From positions 248,001-312,000 of the forward strand of contig NZ_VCNG01000005.1 of NCBI RefSeq assembly GCF_006227205.1: 64,000 nucleotides of DNA, read 5' to 3'. Within the stretch, counting starts at the first letter, position 1. Each line of letters starts with the position of its first letter. The stretch comes from Pseudomonas sp. ICMP22404 (GTDB lineage Bacteria; Pseudomonadota; Gammaproteobacteria; Pseudomonadales; Pseudomonadaceae). The notes below the pieces were generated by a model. That model saw nothing but the letters and a program-made list of their open reading frames with translations. It ran no database searches and was not told the origin of the DNA. A program made the position numbers and the translations under genes. Shown here one piece after another: positions 51,021 to 58,413 of the stretch.

Positions 51021-52076
51021 ATGACTGGACTGATACTGGAAAACGTCGAGAAACATTACAGCTCGGCTTGCGCGGTAAAGGATGTGAACCTGCATTTGCC
51101 GGAAGGCAAGCTGGTCTGTTTTCTCGGGCCTTCGGGCTGCGGCAAGACCACGCTGCTGCGGATGATCGCCGGCCTGGAAAGCCTTAGCGGCGGTGAGATC
51201 CGCCTGGATGGCGATGACATCGGTCATACCCCGGCGCACCTGCGCAACTTCGGCATGGTCTTTCAATCGCTGGCGTTGTTTCCCCACATGACCGTCGGCG
51301 AGAACATTGCCTATCCACTGAAACTGCGCGGCGTGGGCAAGGCCGAGCAGCAGGCGCGGGTGGTGGAGCTGCTGGAGCTGATTCAGCTCCAGGCCATGAT
51401 CGACCGGCCCGTGGCGAAACTGTCTGGTGGCCAGCGTCAGCGCGTGGCAATTGCCCGGGCGATTGCCGCACGGCCAAAAATCCTGCTGTTGGACGAACCG
51501 CTGTCGGCCCTCGACGCCAAGCTGCGTGAGTCGATGCAGGTGGAAATCCGCCAGCTGCAACAGCGGCTGAACATCACCACCATCCTGGTGACCCACGACC
51601 AGCGCGAGGCCATGACCATGGCCGATATCGTGGTGGTGCTGGGCGAGCACCGGGTGCAGCAGGTGGGGACGCCGATCGAGATCTATCGGCATCCAGCCAA
51701 TGAGTTCGTCGCCGACTTCATCGGCTCGGGTAATATTTTCCCTGCGACCACGCTGGGCAGCGGGCGTGTCGGCCTGCCGGGCGGGGATGTGCTGGACGTA
51801 CCGGCCAGCCGTAGCCCGATTGTTGGCGAGAAGATCAAGTTGCTGGTGCGCCCGGAAGACGTGCAACTGTCTACCCCCCAGGCCACGGCGGGTAACCGCT
51901 TGCTGGGCAAGGTGACATTCGTGCGTGACATTGGCGCGACCATCGAGACCACGGTGGAGTGTTCCGGGGTTTCATTCACTGCGCTGAGTACGCCTTGCCA
52001 GGGAATGGACCTGGGCATCGGGCACGCGGTGTCGGTGACCCTGCCGGCAGATGCGTGTCGGTTGCTGGAGGCTTGA
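51021..52076 (+). CDS. Polyamine-type ABC transporter ATP-binding protein (PotA/PotG-like)
   Basis: A 351-residue ATPase. Walker A GPSGCGKTT (about 37-45), Q-loop in GMVFQSLALFPHMTV, signature LSGGQRQRVA, Walker B ILLLDEPLSALD and switch histidine in THDQREAMTMAD. A C-terminal TOBE domain (about 280-351, KLLVRPEDVQL) is present. It energises the two permeases and closes the operon; a REP doublet follows. Confidence 0.92.
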   Translation: MTGLILENVEKHYSSACAVKDVNLHLPEGKLVCFLGPSGCGKTTLLRMIAGLESLSGGEIRLDGDDIGHTPAHLRNFGMVFQSLALFPHMTVGENIAYPLKLRGVGKAEQQARVVELLELIQLQAMIDRPVAKLSGGQRQRVAIARAIAARPKILLLDEPLSALDAKLRESMQVEIRQLQQRLNITTILVTHDQREAMTMADIVVVLGEHRVQQVGTPIEIYRHPANEFVADFIGSGNIFPATTLGSGRVGLPGGDVLDVPASRSPIVGEKIKLLVRPEDVQLSTPQATAGNRLLGKVTFVRDIGATIETTVECSGVSFTALSTPCQGMDLGIGHAVSVTLPADACRLLEA

Positions 52077-52105
52077 TCTGGAAAAGTGGGGGCTTGGTCT
52101 GGCCC

Positions 52106-52173
52106 CATCGCGAGCAGGCTCGCTCCCACATTGGAATGCGTCCCCCCTGTGGGAGCGAGCCTGCTCGCGATGA
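52106..52173. repeat. REP doublet, GTGGGAGCGAG class, close-set
   Basis: CATCGCGAGCAGGCTCGCTC (left) and CTGTGGGAGCGAGCCTGCTC (right) with a spacer of only about 15 bp. It lies between the convergent ATPase and AraC-type genes and may function as their shared terminator. Confidence 0.85.
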
Positions 52174-52201
52174 GGCCGGCACAGCCAACGCAAAAGGCCA
52201 A

Positions 52202-53131
52202 TCAAACCGTCAACCGCAACCGCGCCAGATCCCGCAACGGCGGTGCGCCAAACAGCCGGCTGTACTCGCGGCTGAACTGCGAAGGGCTTTCATAACCCAC
52301 CCGATACCCCGCCGCCGAAGCTTCCAGCCCTTCGGCCAGCATCAGCCGCCGGGCTTCCTGCAAGCGCAATTGTTTCTGATATTGCAGCGGGCTCATGGCG
52401 GTCATGGCTTTGAAACGGTGATGCAGGGTCGAGACGCTGAGGTTCACTTCCCGGGCCAGGTCGTCGATGCGCAAGGGCTGTTCGAAATGACAGTTGAGCC
52501 ATTTGATCGCCTGGCCGATGCGATGGCTCTGGCTGTTGGCGACGGCGATTTCGTATAGCCGGTAGCCCTGGGGACTGCGCAGCAGGCGGTACAGAATCTC
52601 CCGTCGCACCAGGGGCGCGAGCATGGCGATGTCCTTGGGGTGGTCCAGCAGGCGCACCAGGCGCAGCACCGCGTCGAGCATCGACGTGTCCAGGCGTTCG
52701 ACATACAGGCCACGACCGGCGGGGCGTGTCGGCACGCCCAGCGGGCCGGCATCGGCGATCAGCGCGGTGATTTCCGCAGGGTCGATGTCCAGGCGCAGGG
52801 CCAGGATCGGGTGTTCGGGCGAAACGTCGGCGATGCACCCGCTCAACGGCATCGACACCGAGACCACCAGGTAATGGAGTGGGTCGTAGTTGAACAGTTC
52901 GTCCGCCAGCCGCACCTGTTTGCTGCCCTGGGCCATGATGCACAGCGCCGGTTGCGCCAGCACCGGGGAAAATTTATGGGGCTTGCTGTGGCGAGATAGA
53001 TTCAATGAGCCGATGGCCGTGACGTAACTGCCGTCTTCGCGGGTATTACGGTCGATGATCGACGCCAGTTCGGCGCGTTGTTGTTCCAGATGTGGGTCCA
53101 GGGGGACGTGGGCGTGGTCGAGCGGCGACAT
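52202..53131 (-). CDS. AraC-family regulator with AraC_N domain
   Basis: A 309-residue regulator. An N-terminal AraC_N/CupinRS-type domain has PALCIMAQGSKQVRLADE and YLVVSVSMPLSG. A C-terminal double helix-turn-helix (IDDLAREVNLSVSTLHHRFK, and VGYESPSQFSREYSRLFG) is typical of the family. The ATG at 53131 is used because GAGG lies 8 bp upstream; the extension to 53164 would start with TTG. It is divergent from a small monooxygenase gene, its likely target, with a 21-bp direct repeat between them. Confidence 0.88.
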   Translation of the reverse strand: MSPLDHAHVPLDPHLEQQRAELASIIDRNTREDGSYVTAIGSLNLSRHSKPHKFSPVLAQPALCIMAQGSKQVRLADELFNYDPLHYLVVSVSMPLSGCIADVSPEHPILALRLDIDPAEITALIADAGPLGVPTRPAGRGLYVERLDTSMLDAVLRLVRLLDHPKDIAMLAPLVRREILYRLLRSPQGYRLYEIAVANSQSHRIGQAIKWLNCHFEQPLRIDDLAREVNLSVSTLHHRFKAMTAMSPLQYQKQLRLQEARRLMLAEGLEASAAGYRVGYESPSQFSREYSRLFGAPPLRDLARLRLTV

Positions 53132-53335
53132 GCCAGGATCCTCGGAAATAGGAGCGATGGACAAAGCTTATGTTTGTGCAAGGCACGGTGGTAGTCACAT
53201 CCTGTTGAAAGCTTGCCTGATCCTGCATGGCTGCCGCGCCAGAACGTTGCAATGCCGTCGAAACTTGCTTGAAATCTTTCGTCTCAAATTAGCCGGTTCC
53301 TGCCGGGGCGTCGCAGTGTTGCCACCCTCTTTTAC

Positions 53336-53371
53336 GCAGGATTGTGCAAGGCGTCGGCAGAAATCGACTAA
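53336..53371. promoter_or_regulatory. Tandem AraC-type operator, 21-bp period
   Basis: Two direct repeats, GCAGGATTGTGCAA (from 53336) and GCAGAAATCGACTAA (from 53357), are 21 bp apart, i.e. two helical turns. They sit about 100 bp before the monooxygenase start, suited to activation by the divergent AraC regulator. The remaining 200 bp of this 323-bp gap show no other feature I can support. Confidence 0.55.
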
Positions 53372-53454
53372 CGGACCTGGCGTCGCGGCGCTTAACCTTC
53401 AACCCTGTCGCAGCTGTCCCCGGCTGCACAATGGATGACCTGGGAGGGTTGAAC

Positions 53455-53799
53455 ATGTCTACACAGATCCCCGTCAGTCACATGGCTTTTGTGCGGGCCC
53501 GCGCCGGAAGCTCCAAATCATTGGGCGCGCGCCTGAGTAAACTCATCGCGCCTTCGCGCCAAGCCCCCGGCTGCGTGCACTTCGCGCTGCAGCAATCGCA
53601 ATGCGATGCCGACTTGTGGTTGATGTCCGGGCTCTGGGTCGATCAGCAGGCGATGGATGCGTACTTCAACTCCCCGGCCATGGGGATTTTCGCTGAGCTG
53701 GTGCAGGATCTGGTGGTGAGCAGCCTGGATTTTCATACCTTCAGGGATGTGTCCGCCCCCCAGGCGACTCTGGCAACGGTACACAAACTGGCCGGATGA
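53455..53799 (+). CDS. Antibiotic-biosynthesis-monooxygenase (ABM) domain protein
   Basis: A 114-residue single-domain protein with the ferredoxin-like ABM fold: MAFVRARAGSSKSLGARLSK, then APGCVHFALQQSQCDADLWLMSGLW and AMDAYFNSPAMGIFAELV. Such proteins (for example YgiN) oxidise quinols or related aromatic molecules without a cofactor. ATG 53455 follows GGGAGGG 9 bp upstream; an in-frame start 37 codons earlier runs through the operator and is unlikely. Confidence 0.82.
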   Translation: MSTQIPVSHMAFVRARAGSSKSLGARLSKLIAPSRQAPGCVHFALQQSQCDADLWLMSGLWVDQQAMDAYFNSPAMGIFAELVQDLVVSSLDFHTFRDVSAPQATLATVHKLAG

Positions 53800-53840
53800 A
53801 GGTTTAATGGCTGCCATTTCTCATTGCCAGGATGCGCAAT

Positions 53841-54074
53841 ATGGCACGTAAAGTCTTTGGACCCTTTGAAGCTGTTTCCGCCGTCATGCCCCGGGAAGGT
53901 GGCGGTTATCATGCGGCTATCGCCACTAAAGCCATCGGCGGCTCGGGTGCGCCGCGTTTCAACAAGGTACTTGAGAAGCAGCGTTTCGAGACGGCTACCA
54001 AGGCGGATGAAGCTGCCGCTGTGCAGCTGACCCATCTCAAGGGCGTCGACGAGGAGGGTGGGTTGCTCTGGTGA
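53841..54074 (+). CDS. Conserved small protein of unknown function
   Basis: A 77-residue soluble protein (opening MARKVFGPFEAVSAVMPREG, ending DEEGGLLW). Alternating basic and small residues; no signal peptide or membrane segment. I do not recognise the family. ATG 53841 has AGGA 8 bp upstream. It lies 41 bp after the monooxygenase stop, so they may share a transcript. Confidence 0.6.
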   Translation: MARKVFGPFEAVSAVMPREGGGYHAAIATKAIGGSGAPRFNKVLEKQRFETATKADEAAAVQLTHLKGVDEEGGLLW

Positions 54075-54095
54075 CCCTCAACCAATAGAGCTTTT

Positions 54096-54127
54096 CTGTG
54101 GCGAGGGGATAAATCCCCTCACCACAG
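54096..54127. repeat. Minimal GTGGCGAGGGGAT palindrome
   Basis: CTGTGGCGAGGGGATAAATC running directly into its inverse, with no inner arms: a 32-bp hairpin (one mismatch) made of the two outer ends of the RAYT-class doublet. It lies between convergent genes and can act as a terminator. It looks like a doublet that lost its middle 100 bp. Confidence 0.75.
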
Positions 54128-54143
54128 GAGCTTGTGCACATGC

Positions 54144-54764
54144 TTACTTTGGGCGATGCATCTTGAACAGTGCCTCAGGCCCCAACTGGAAGTAATCCGC
54201 CGGTCCGCCACCGCGCAAGATCGGTTCGGCGGCGGCTGTGTCGTAGACCCCGTCCTTCAATAGCCACTTGGCAATATGCACCGCAACCACTTCGCCGAGG
54301 ATCAGCCAGCTCGGCACCAACCCCTTGTCCGCTCGTTGCAACTGAATGATCTGGGTGACCTTGCATTCGAAGGACACTGGGCTTTCGGCCACCCGTGGTA
54401 CCTGGATCACCTGTGACGGCGCTGGCGTCAAGCCCGCCAGTTCGAATTCGTTGACCTCGGGCGCGACCATCGCGCAGCTCTGGTTCATCTGTTCGGCCAG
54501 CGGGCGTGTGGCCAGGTTCCAGGCAAATTCGCCAGTCTGTTCGATGTTGTTCAGGCTGTCTTTGCGCCCGACACTGGAAAAACCGATGATCGGCGGGATG
54601 TAATTGAAAGCATTGAAGAAACTGTAGGGTGCCAGGTTCAGGCGGCCTTCGGCGTCCTGGGAAGAGATCCAGCCGATAGGACGTGGGCCGACAATGGCGT
54701 TGAATGGATCGTGAGGCAGGCCATGGCCGTTGGCGGGTTCGTAATAGTAGATATCGTCGGGCAT
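54144..54764 (-). CDS. Flavin-reductase-like domain protein
   Basis: A 206-residue protein of the flavoprotein-oxygenase/DIM6-NTAB group: FNAIVGPRPIGWISSQDAEG, NLAPYSFFNAFNYIPPIIGF and EFAWNLATRPLAEQMN are the FMN-binding strands. It probably reduces or carries FMN for an unknown partner. I use ATG 54764; an in-frame TTG four codons upstream is weaker. It is monocistronic. Confidence 0.85.
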   Translation of the reverse strand: MPDDIYYYEPANGHGLPHDPFNAIVGPRPIGWISSQDAEGRLNLAPYSFFNAFNYIPPIIGFSSVGRKDSLNNIEQTGEFAWNLATRPLAEQMNQSCAMVAPEVNEFELAGLTPAPSQVIQVPRVAESPVSFECKVTQIIQLQRADKGLVPSWLILGEVVAVHIAKWLLKDGVYDTAAAEPILRGGGPADYFQLGPEALFKMHRPK

Positions 54765-54898
54765 GGAAGTGCTCAAATCCTGAGTTTGGGTGGGACTCGA
54801 AGAATAGTGCCGAGCTGTATCGGTTTTGTCAGTACCGCAGGGCTTAGAAGGAGGTCTTTTGCACAGAGATGGCGATTGCCAGGGGGCTTTAATGACTA

Positions 54899-54918
54899 AG
54901 CCCGGCCGAAGCCGGGCT
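54899..54918 (-). terminator. Terminator of the DGFDRT repeat-protein gene
   Basis: An 8-bp stem AGCCCGGC / GCCGGGCT around a TTCG tetraloop (minus-strand reading), 19 bp after the stop codon. The following T-rich tail is weak. Confidence 0.65.
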
Positions 54919-54937
54919 GTGAGGATGCCTTTGGGGA

Positions 54938-55426
54938 TCAGCCGATGAAGGCACCACCGGTACGATCGAAGCCATCTTCAGCAACAGTGGCGCCGTTGGT
55001 ACGGTCGAAGCCATCTTCAGCGACAGTGGCGCCGTTGGTACGGTCGAAGCCATCTTCAGCGACAGTGGCGCCATTGGTACGGTCGAAGCCATCTTCAGCA
55101 ACGGTGGCGCCGTTGGTACGGTCGAAGCCATCTTCAGCGACAGTGGCGCCGTTGGTACGGTCGAAGCCATCTTCAGCGACAGTGGCGCCGTTGGTACGGT
55201 CGAAGCCATCTGCAGCAACGGTGGCGCCGTTGGTACGGTCGAAGCCATCTTCAGCGACAGTGGCGCCGTTGGTACGGTCGAAGCCATCTGCAGCAACGGT
55301 GGCAGCGCCGGTGCGATCGTAACCATCAGCGGCAATAGCTGAACCGGTACGGTCGAAACCGTCGGCGGCGAAGGTGTTGGCAGCCAGTACGGACAGGGTC
55401 AAGGCAAGGATCAGTTTGGTTTTCAT
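54938..55426 (-). CDS. Exported tandem-repeat protein, eleven DGFDRT units
   Basis: A 162-residue protein. Residues 1-20 (MKTKLILALTLSVLAANTFA) are a Sec signal peptide. The rest is eleven copies of a 13-residue repeat, consensus AEDGFDRTNGATV; copy 1 (ADGFDRTGSAI) and copy 2 (GYDRTGAATV) are degenerate and the last ends GGAFIG. Mature protein has no cysteine and is acidic. The DNA repeats are 39 bp. The start is ATG 55426, with the leader before it containing GAGGAGGTG about 30 bp away. I do not know the function; comparable Pseudomonas proteins are, I believe, labelled hypothetical or loosely as phage-infection-related. Calcium-binding, beta-solenoid or amyloid-like roles are only speculation. 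Confidence 0.82.
   Translation of the reverse strand: MKTKLILALTLSVLAANTFAADGFDRTGSAIAADGYDRTGAATVAADGFDRTNGATVAEDGFDRTNGATVAADGFDRTNGATVAEDGFDRTNGATVAEDGFDRTNGATVAEDGFDRTNGATVAEDGFDRTNGATVAEDGFDRTNGATVAEDGFDRTGGAFIG
54960..55366. repeat. 39-bp tandem repeats encoding DGFDRT units
   Basis: Eight near-identical central units plus three diverged end units, at 39-bp intervals. Codon-level variation (TTCAGC/TGCAGC, ACAGT/ACGGT) is small, so copies were amplified or homogenised recently. Unit number may vary between strains. Confidence 0.88.
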
Positions 55427-55523
55427 CGTCGTAGCTCCAAAATCGTTGAGAGGAGGTGTCTTGCATGGGTTTAATTCTACGCATGCAAATTTGATTAAAA
55501 AGCGCAAAATAATGCTAAAAATA

Positions 55524-55644
55524 ATCGATTAAATCGATATTAAGGCCTGTGCATTCCACGGCTTTACAAACCTTGGCAGCAGGGCGTGAACGTATCGATT
55601 CAAGTGAGATGAGGATGCCCGGCCAACATTAATCGGCGATTAAT
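55524..55644. promoter_or_regulatory. AT-rich divergent region with ATTAATCG/ATCGAT dyads
   Basis: The 342-bp gap between the repeat protein and the four-repeat membrane protein holds ATCGATTAAATCGAT (55524-55538) and ATTAATCG-G-CGATTAAT (55628-55644). These share the TTAATCGA word. They are candidate operators for one or both divergent genes. The cognate regulator is not identifiable here. Confidence 0.45.
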
Positions 55645-55768
55645 TCCGTGTCGGACGGGATGTGACAGATTTTTCAGGTATTCCCGACCTGTTTTTCACC
55701 GCCGCAACGCCAGTCTTCCCCGGGCCTGTAATCAAGGCCGGTCGCCTCACACTGGAGCTTTCCCTGCG

Positions 55769-56524
55769 ATGAATAAACTGCCTCAAATCACCCTGGCCTT
55801 CTGGGTCATGAAAATCTGCGCGACGACCCTGGGCGAAACCGCAGGGGACCTGCTGTCGATGACCCTCAATGTCGGCTATGCCCTCAGCTCGCTGATCCTG
55901 ATCAGCGTGTTCGTCCTGACGCTGGTGACGCAGTTGATGGCCAAGACCTACAAGCCGCTGCTGTACTGGATCGTGATTCTGTCCACCAGCACCGCGGGCA
56001 CCACCATGTCCGACTTCATGGATCGCACCCTCGAACTGGGTTACGCCACCGGGTCGATGATCCTGATTGCGATTCTGCTGGCGATCTTCGCGGCCTGGCG
56101 CCTGAGCGGCGATTCGCTCAACGTCACCAAGGTGCAGACTTTCCGTGGCGAGATGTTCTATTGGATGGCGATCCTGTTTTCCAACACCCTGGGCACCGCC
56201 CTTGGCGACTACCTGGCGGATGATTCGGGCCTGGGGTTTGGTGGCGGTGCGTTGCTGATCGGATCGACCATTGCCCTGGTCGTGCTGCTCAAGTACTTCA
56301 CCAGGATCTCGACAGTGGTGTTGTTCTGGATTGCATTCGTGCTGACGCGTCCCCTGGGAGCGACCCTGGGTGACCTGATGACCAAGTCCCATGAAAAGGG
56401 CGGCCTGGACTTCGGCACCATCGGTTCGTCGGCGGTGCTGGCGGGGATTCTGGTGGTAATGATCGCCGGGGCGGCGTATGCGCAGAATCGTTATGGCAAG
56501 CAGGGCGCTGCCGAGTTGGGTTGA
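55769..56524 (+). CDS. COG4705-type membrane protein with four internal repeats
   Basis: A 251-residue integral membrane protein with about eight helices. A conserved word recurs four times: CATTLGETAGDLLS, TSTAGTTMSDFMD, SNTLGTALGDYLAD and TRPLGATLGDLMT, each at the start of a two-helix unit. This looks like an ancient fourfold duplication making a pore or transporter lined by Thr/Gly/Asp. The family is uncharacterised as far as I know. The start ATG at 55769 follows GGAGCTTTCC. It is transcribed divergently from the repeat-protein gene. Confidence 0.75.
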   Translation: MNKLPQITLAFWVMKICATTLGETAGDLLSMTLNVGYALSSLILISVFVLTLVTQLMAKTYKPLLYWIVILSTSTAGTTMSDFMDRTLELGYATGSMILIAILLAIFAAWRLSGDSLNVTKVQTFRGEMFYWMAILFSNTLGTALGDYLADDSGLGFGGGALLIGSTIALVVLLKYFTRISTVVLFWIAFVLTRPLGATLGDLMTKSHEKGGLDFGTIGSSAVLAGILVVMIAGAAYAQNRYGKQGAAELG

Positions 56525-56539
56525 TACCGAGTTGTCCCT

Positions 56540-56606
56540 ATCGCGAGCAGGCTCGCTCCCACAGGTGCAGCGCAGATCCTGTGGGAGCGGGCTTGCTCGC
56601 GAAAGG
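56540..56606. repeat. REP doublet, GTGGGAGC class, close-set
   Basis: TATCGCGAGCAGGCTCGCTC (left) and TGTGGGAGCGGGCTTGCTCG (right) about 67 bp end to end. It lies between convergent genes (membrane protein and kgtP). Confidence 0.85.
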
Positions 56607-56645
56607 GCCATGACAGTCACCCAAGCAGTGACGGCCGAACCCCCA

Positions 56646-57965
56646 TCAGTCCGTCACGATCCGCGAGTGTTTGCGGGTGTCTTTCATGGTGATGTACACC
56701 AGCAACGAGACCGCGATGCACGCCGTCACGTACCAGTAGTAGCCCGTCTCCATGCCAATGCTCTTGAACCACAGTGCGATGTATTCAGCCGTGCCGCCGA
56801 AGATCGACACGGTCAGCGCATACGGCAGGCCGACACCCAAGGCGCGGATTTCGGTGGGAAACAACTCGGCTTTCACCACGGCGTTGATCGAGGTGTAGCC
56901 GCTGACGATGATCAGCGCAGCCATGATCAGGAAAAACGCGCCCCACCAGGTCTGGATGGTGTGCAGGGTGGTGAGGATCGGCACGGTGCACAGCGTTCCC
57001 AGGATGCCGAAGGCAATCAGGATCGGCCGACGTCCGATCTTGTCCGACAGCCCACCGATCACCGGTTGCAGGCACATGAACAGGAACAGCGTGGCGGCGG
57101 AAATCGTGGTGGAGTCGGAAATGCTCATGCCGACGGTGTTCACCAGGTATTTCTGCATGTAGGTGGTGTAGGTATAGAACGCCAGGGTGCCGCCCATGGT
57201 CAGGCCAACCACGGTCATCAGTTCCTTCGGGTGACGCAGCAAGGTGCGCATGGCGCTTTCCTTGGCCTTCTCCTTCTTGGTGAACGACTCGGTTTCTTCC
57301 ATGCCGCGACGCAGGTACAGCGCCACGATCGCACACAAGGCGCCGATGGCGAACGGAATGCGCCAGCCCCAGGCGTACAGCTGGTCGCTGGTGAGGAACT
57401 GCTGCAACACGATCAGCACGCCGAGGGCGATGAGCTGGCCGGAGATCAGGGTCACGTACTGGAAGCTGGAGAAGAAGCCGCGACGTTCCTTGGTCGCCAT
57501 TTCGCTCAGGTAGGTCGCCGACGTGCCGTACTCGCCGCCCACCGACAGGCCCTGGAGCAAGCGGGCGAAGACCAGCAGAATCGGGGCGCCGACGCCGATG
57601 GTTTCATAACTGGGGCTCAGGGCGATGATCAGCGAGCCGAAGCACATCAAGTAGACCGAGGCCATCAGCGCCCGCTTGCGACCGGCGCGGTCGGCATAGA
57701 GGCCCATCAACCATCCGCCGATCGGACGCATCAGGAAGCCCACGGCGAAAATCGCGGCGGTGTTGAGCAACTGGGCGGTGGTGTCGCCCTTGGGGAAGAA
57801 GACTTTGGCGAAGTACAACGAGAAAGCGGCGTAGACGTACCAGTCATACCACTCGACCATGTTGCCGACCGAACCGCTGAAGATCGATTTGATCCGGCTG
57901 GCGGTGGTTCTTTCACGAGCGGGCACGGCCGCCGACCCGAGGGGCAGGGTGTTGGAGTTATCCAT
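56646..57965 (-). CDS. kgtP: Alpha-ketoglutarate/dicarboxylate MFS permease
   Basis: A 439-residue MFS proton symporter with twelve helices. The start region (SIFSGSVGNMVEWYDWYVYA) and LLQGLSVGGEYGTSATYLSEMA are signatures of the KgtP/ProP metabolite-H+ symporter subfamily. MRPIGGWLMGLYADRAGRKRAL is the loop 2-3 motif. It imports 2-oxoglutarate. The ATG at 57965 has AAGGATCC upstream. Its promoter region has sigma-54 and enhancer-like sites, and a sigma-54 activator/kinase pair is encoded next to it, as in the MifS/MifR regulation of 2-oxoglutarate uptake in P. aeruginosa. Confidence 0.9.
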   Translation of the reverse strand: MDNSNTLPLGSAAVPARERTTASRIKSIFSGSVGNMVEWYDWYVYAAFSLYFAKVFFPKGDTTAQLLNTAAIFAVGFLMRPIGGWLMGLYADRAGRKRALMASVYLMCFGSLIIALSPSYETIGVGAPILLVFARLLQGLSVGGEYGTSATYLSEMATKERRGFFSSFQYVTLISGQLIALGVLIVLQQFLTSDQLYAWGWRIPFAIGALCAIVALYLRRGMEETESFTKKEKAKESAMRTLLRHPKELMTVVGLTMGGTLAFYTYTTYMQKYLVNTVGMSISDSTTISAATLFLFMCLQPVIGGLSDKIGRRPILIAFGILGTLCTVPILTTLHTIQTWWGAFFLIMAALIIVSGYTSINAVVKAELFPTEIRALGVGLPYALTVSIFGGTAEYIALWFKSIGMETGYYWYVTACIAVSLLVYITMKDTRKHSRIVTD

Positions 57966-58027
57966 TGAAGGATCCTTCGTTTAATTGTTTTTGTGGAGCG
58001 CGTAGGAACGCAGCCTGACAGGGCTAT

Positions 58028-58043
58028 AGCAGGAGCTGTGCCA
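58028..58043 (-). promoter_or_regulatory. Sigma-54 promoter of kgtP
   Basis: On the minus strand TGGCACAGCTCCTGCT has the invariant GG and GC with the right spacing and matches the -24/-12 consensus TGGCACG-N4-TTGCW except at two bases. Transcription would start near 58017, giving a 5' leader of about 50 bases. Confidence 0.8.
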
Positions 58044-58083
58044 TATGGCGGAAGGCCGATCCAGAGGGGTTTGGCTCATGGGG

Positions 58084-58131
58084 TGAGCGGAAATCCGCCT
58101 ATCCTGGACGCAGGGTGAGCGAGAATCCGCT
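58084..58131. promoter_or_regulatory. Two enhancer-like sites upstream of the sigma-54 promoter
   Basis: GTGAGCGGAAATCCGC (58085-58098 region; GCGGA-AA-TCCGC dyad at 58087-58098) and GTGAGCGAGAATCCGC (from 58116; AGCG...CGCT dyad 58118-58131) are direct copies 32 bp apart. They centre about 75-110 bp before the predicted start, the position of enhancer binding sites for NtrC-type activators. The regulator at 58414-59748 is the obvious candidate. Confidence 0.65.
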
Positions 58132-58156
58132 GATTCGGCAGTGCCTGGACAGGCCT

Positions 58157-58390
58157 CTTCGCGGGCAAGCCCGGCTCCCACACTGGGTCTTCAGTGGACG
58201 CTCAGACGGCTGCGGTCGGCCCCAATCTCTTGTGGGAGCGGGCTTGCTCGCGAAAGCGGTGGGTCAGTTTGAGTGATGGTGAATGCGAAGCCGCCATCGC
58301 GAGCAGGCTCGCTCCCACACTGGGTCTTCAGTGGGCGCTCAGGCTGCGGTCGGCCCCAATCCCCTGTGGGAGCGAGCCTGCTCGCGATGG
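58157..58390. repeat. REP cluster between kgtP promoter and the regulator gene
   Basis: Five GTGGGAGC/GCTCGCGA arms in about 230 bp. The spacer GGTCTTCAGTGG...GGTCGGCCCCAAT occurs twice (about 58186 and 58323) with about 137-bp period, so part of the cluster arose by tandem duplication, like the array at 48846. Confidence 0.82.
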
Positions 58391-58413
58391 GGCCTGTACT
58401 GCCAGCACAGCAC

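Noticed and set aside
52202..53164. Longer start (TTG 53164) for the AraC regulator
   Set aside because: ATG 53131 has a GAGG site at normal distance; the upstream TTG has none.
54945..55322. 125-codon repeat frame (VRSKPSSATVAPL units) antisense to the DGFDRT protein
   Set aside because: A 39-bp repeat keeps all frames open; this one has no signal peptide or ribosome site, while the minus-strand frame has both a leader and terminator.
54960..55366. Possible CRISPR array from 39-bp repeats
   Set aside because: Contiguous coding repeats without spacers.
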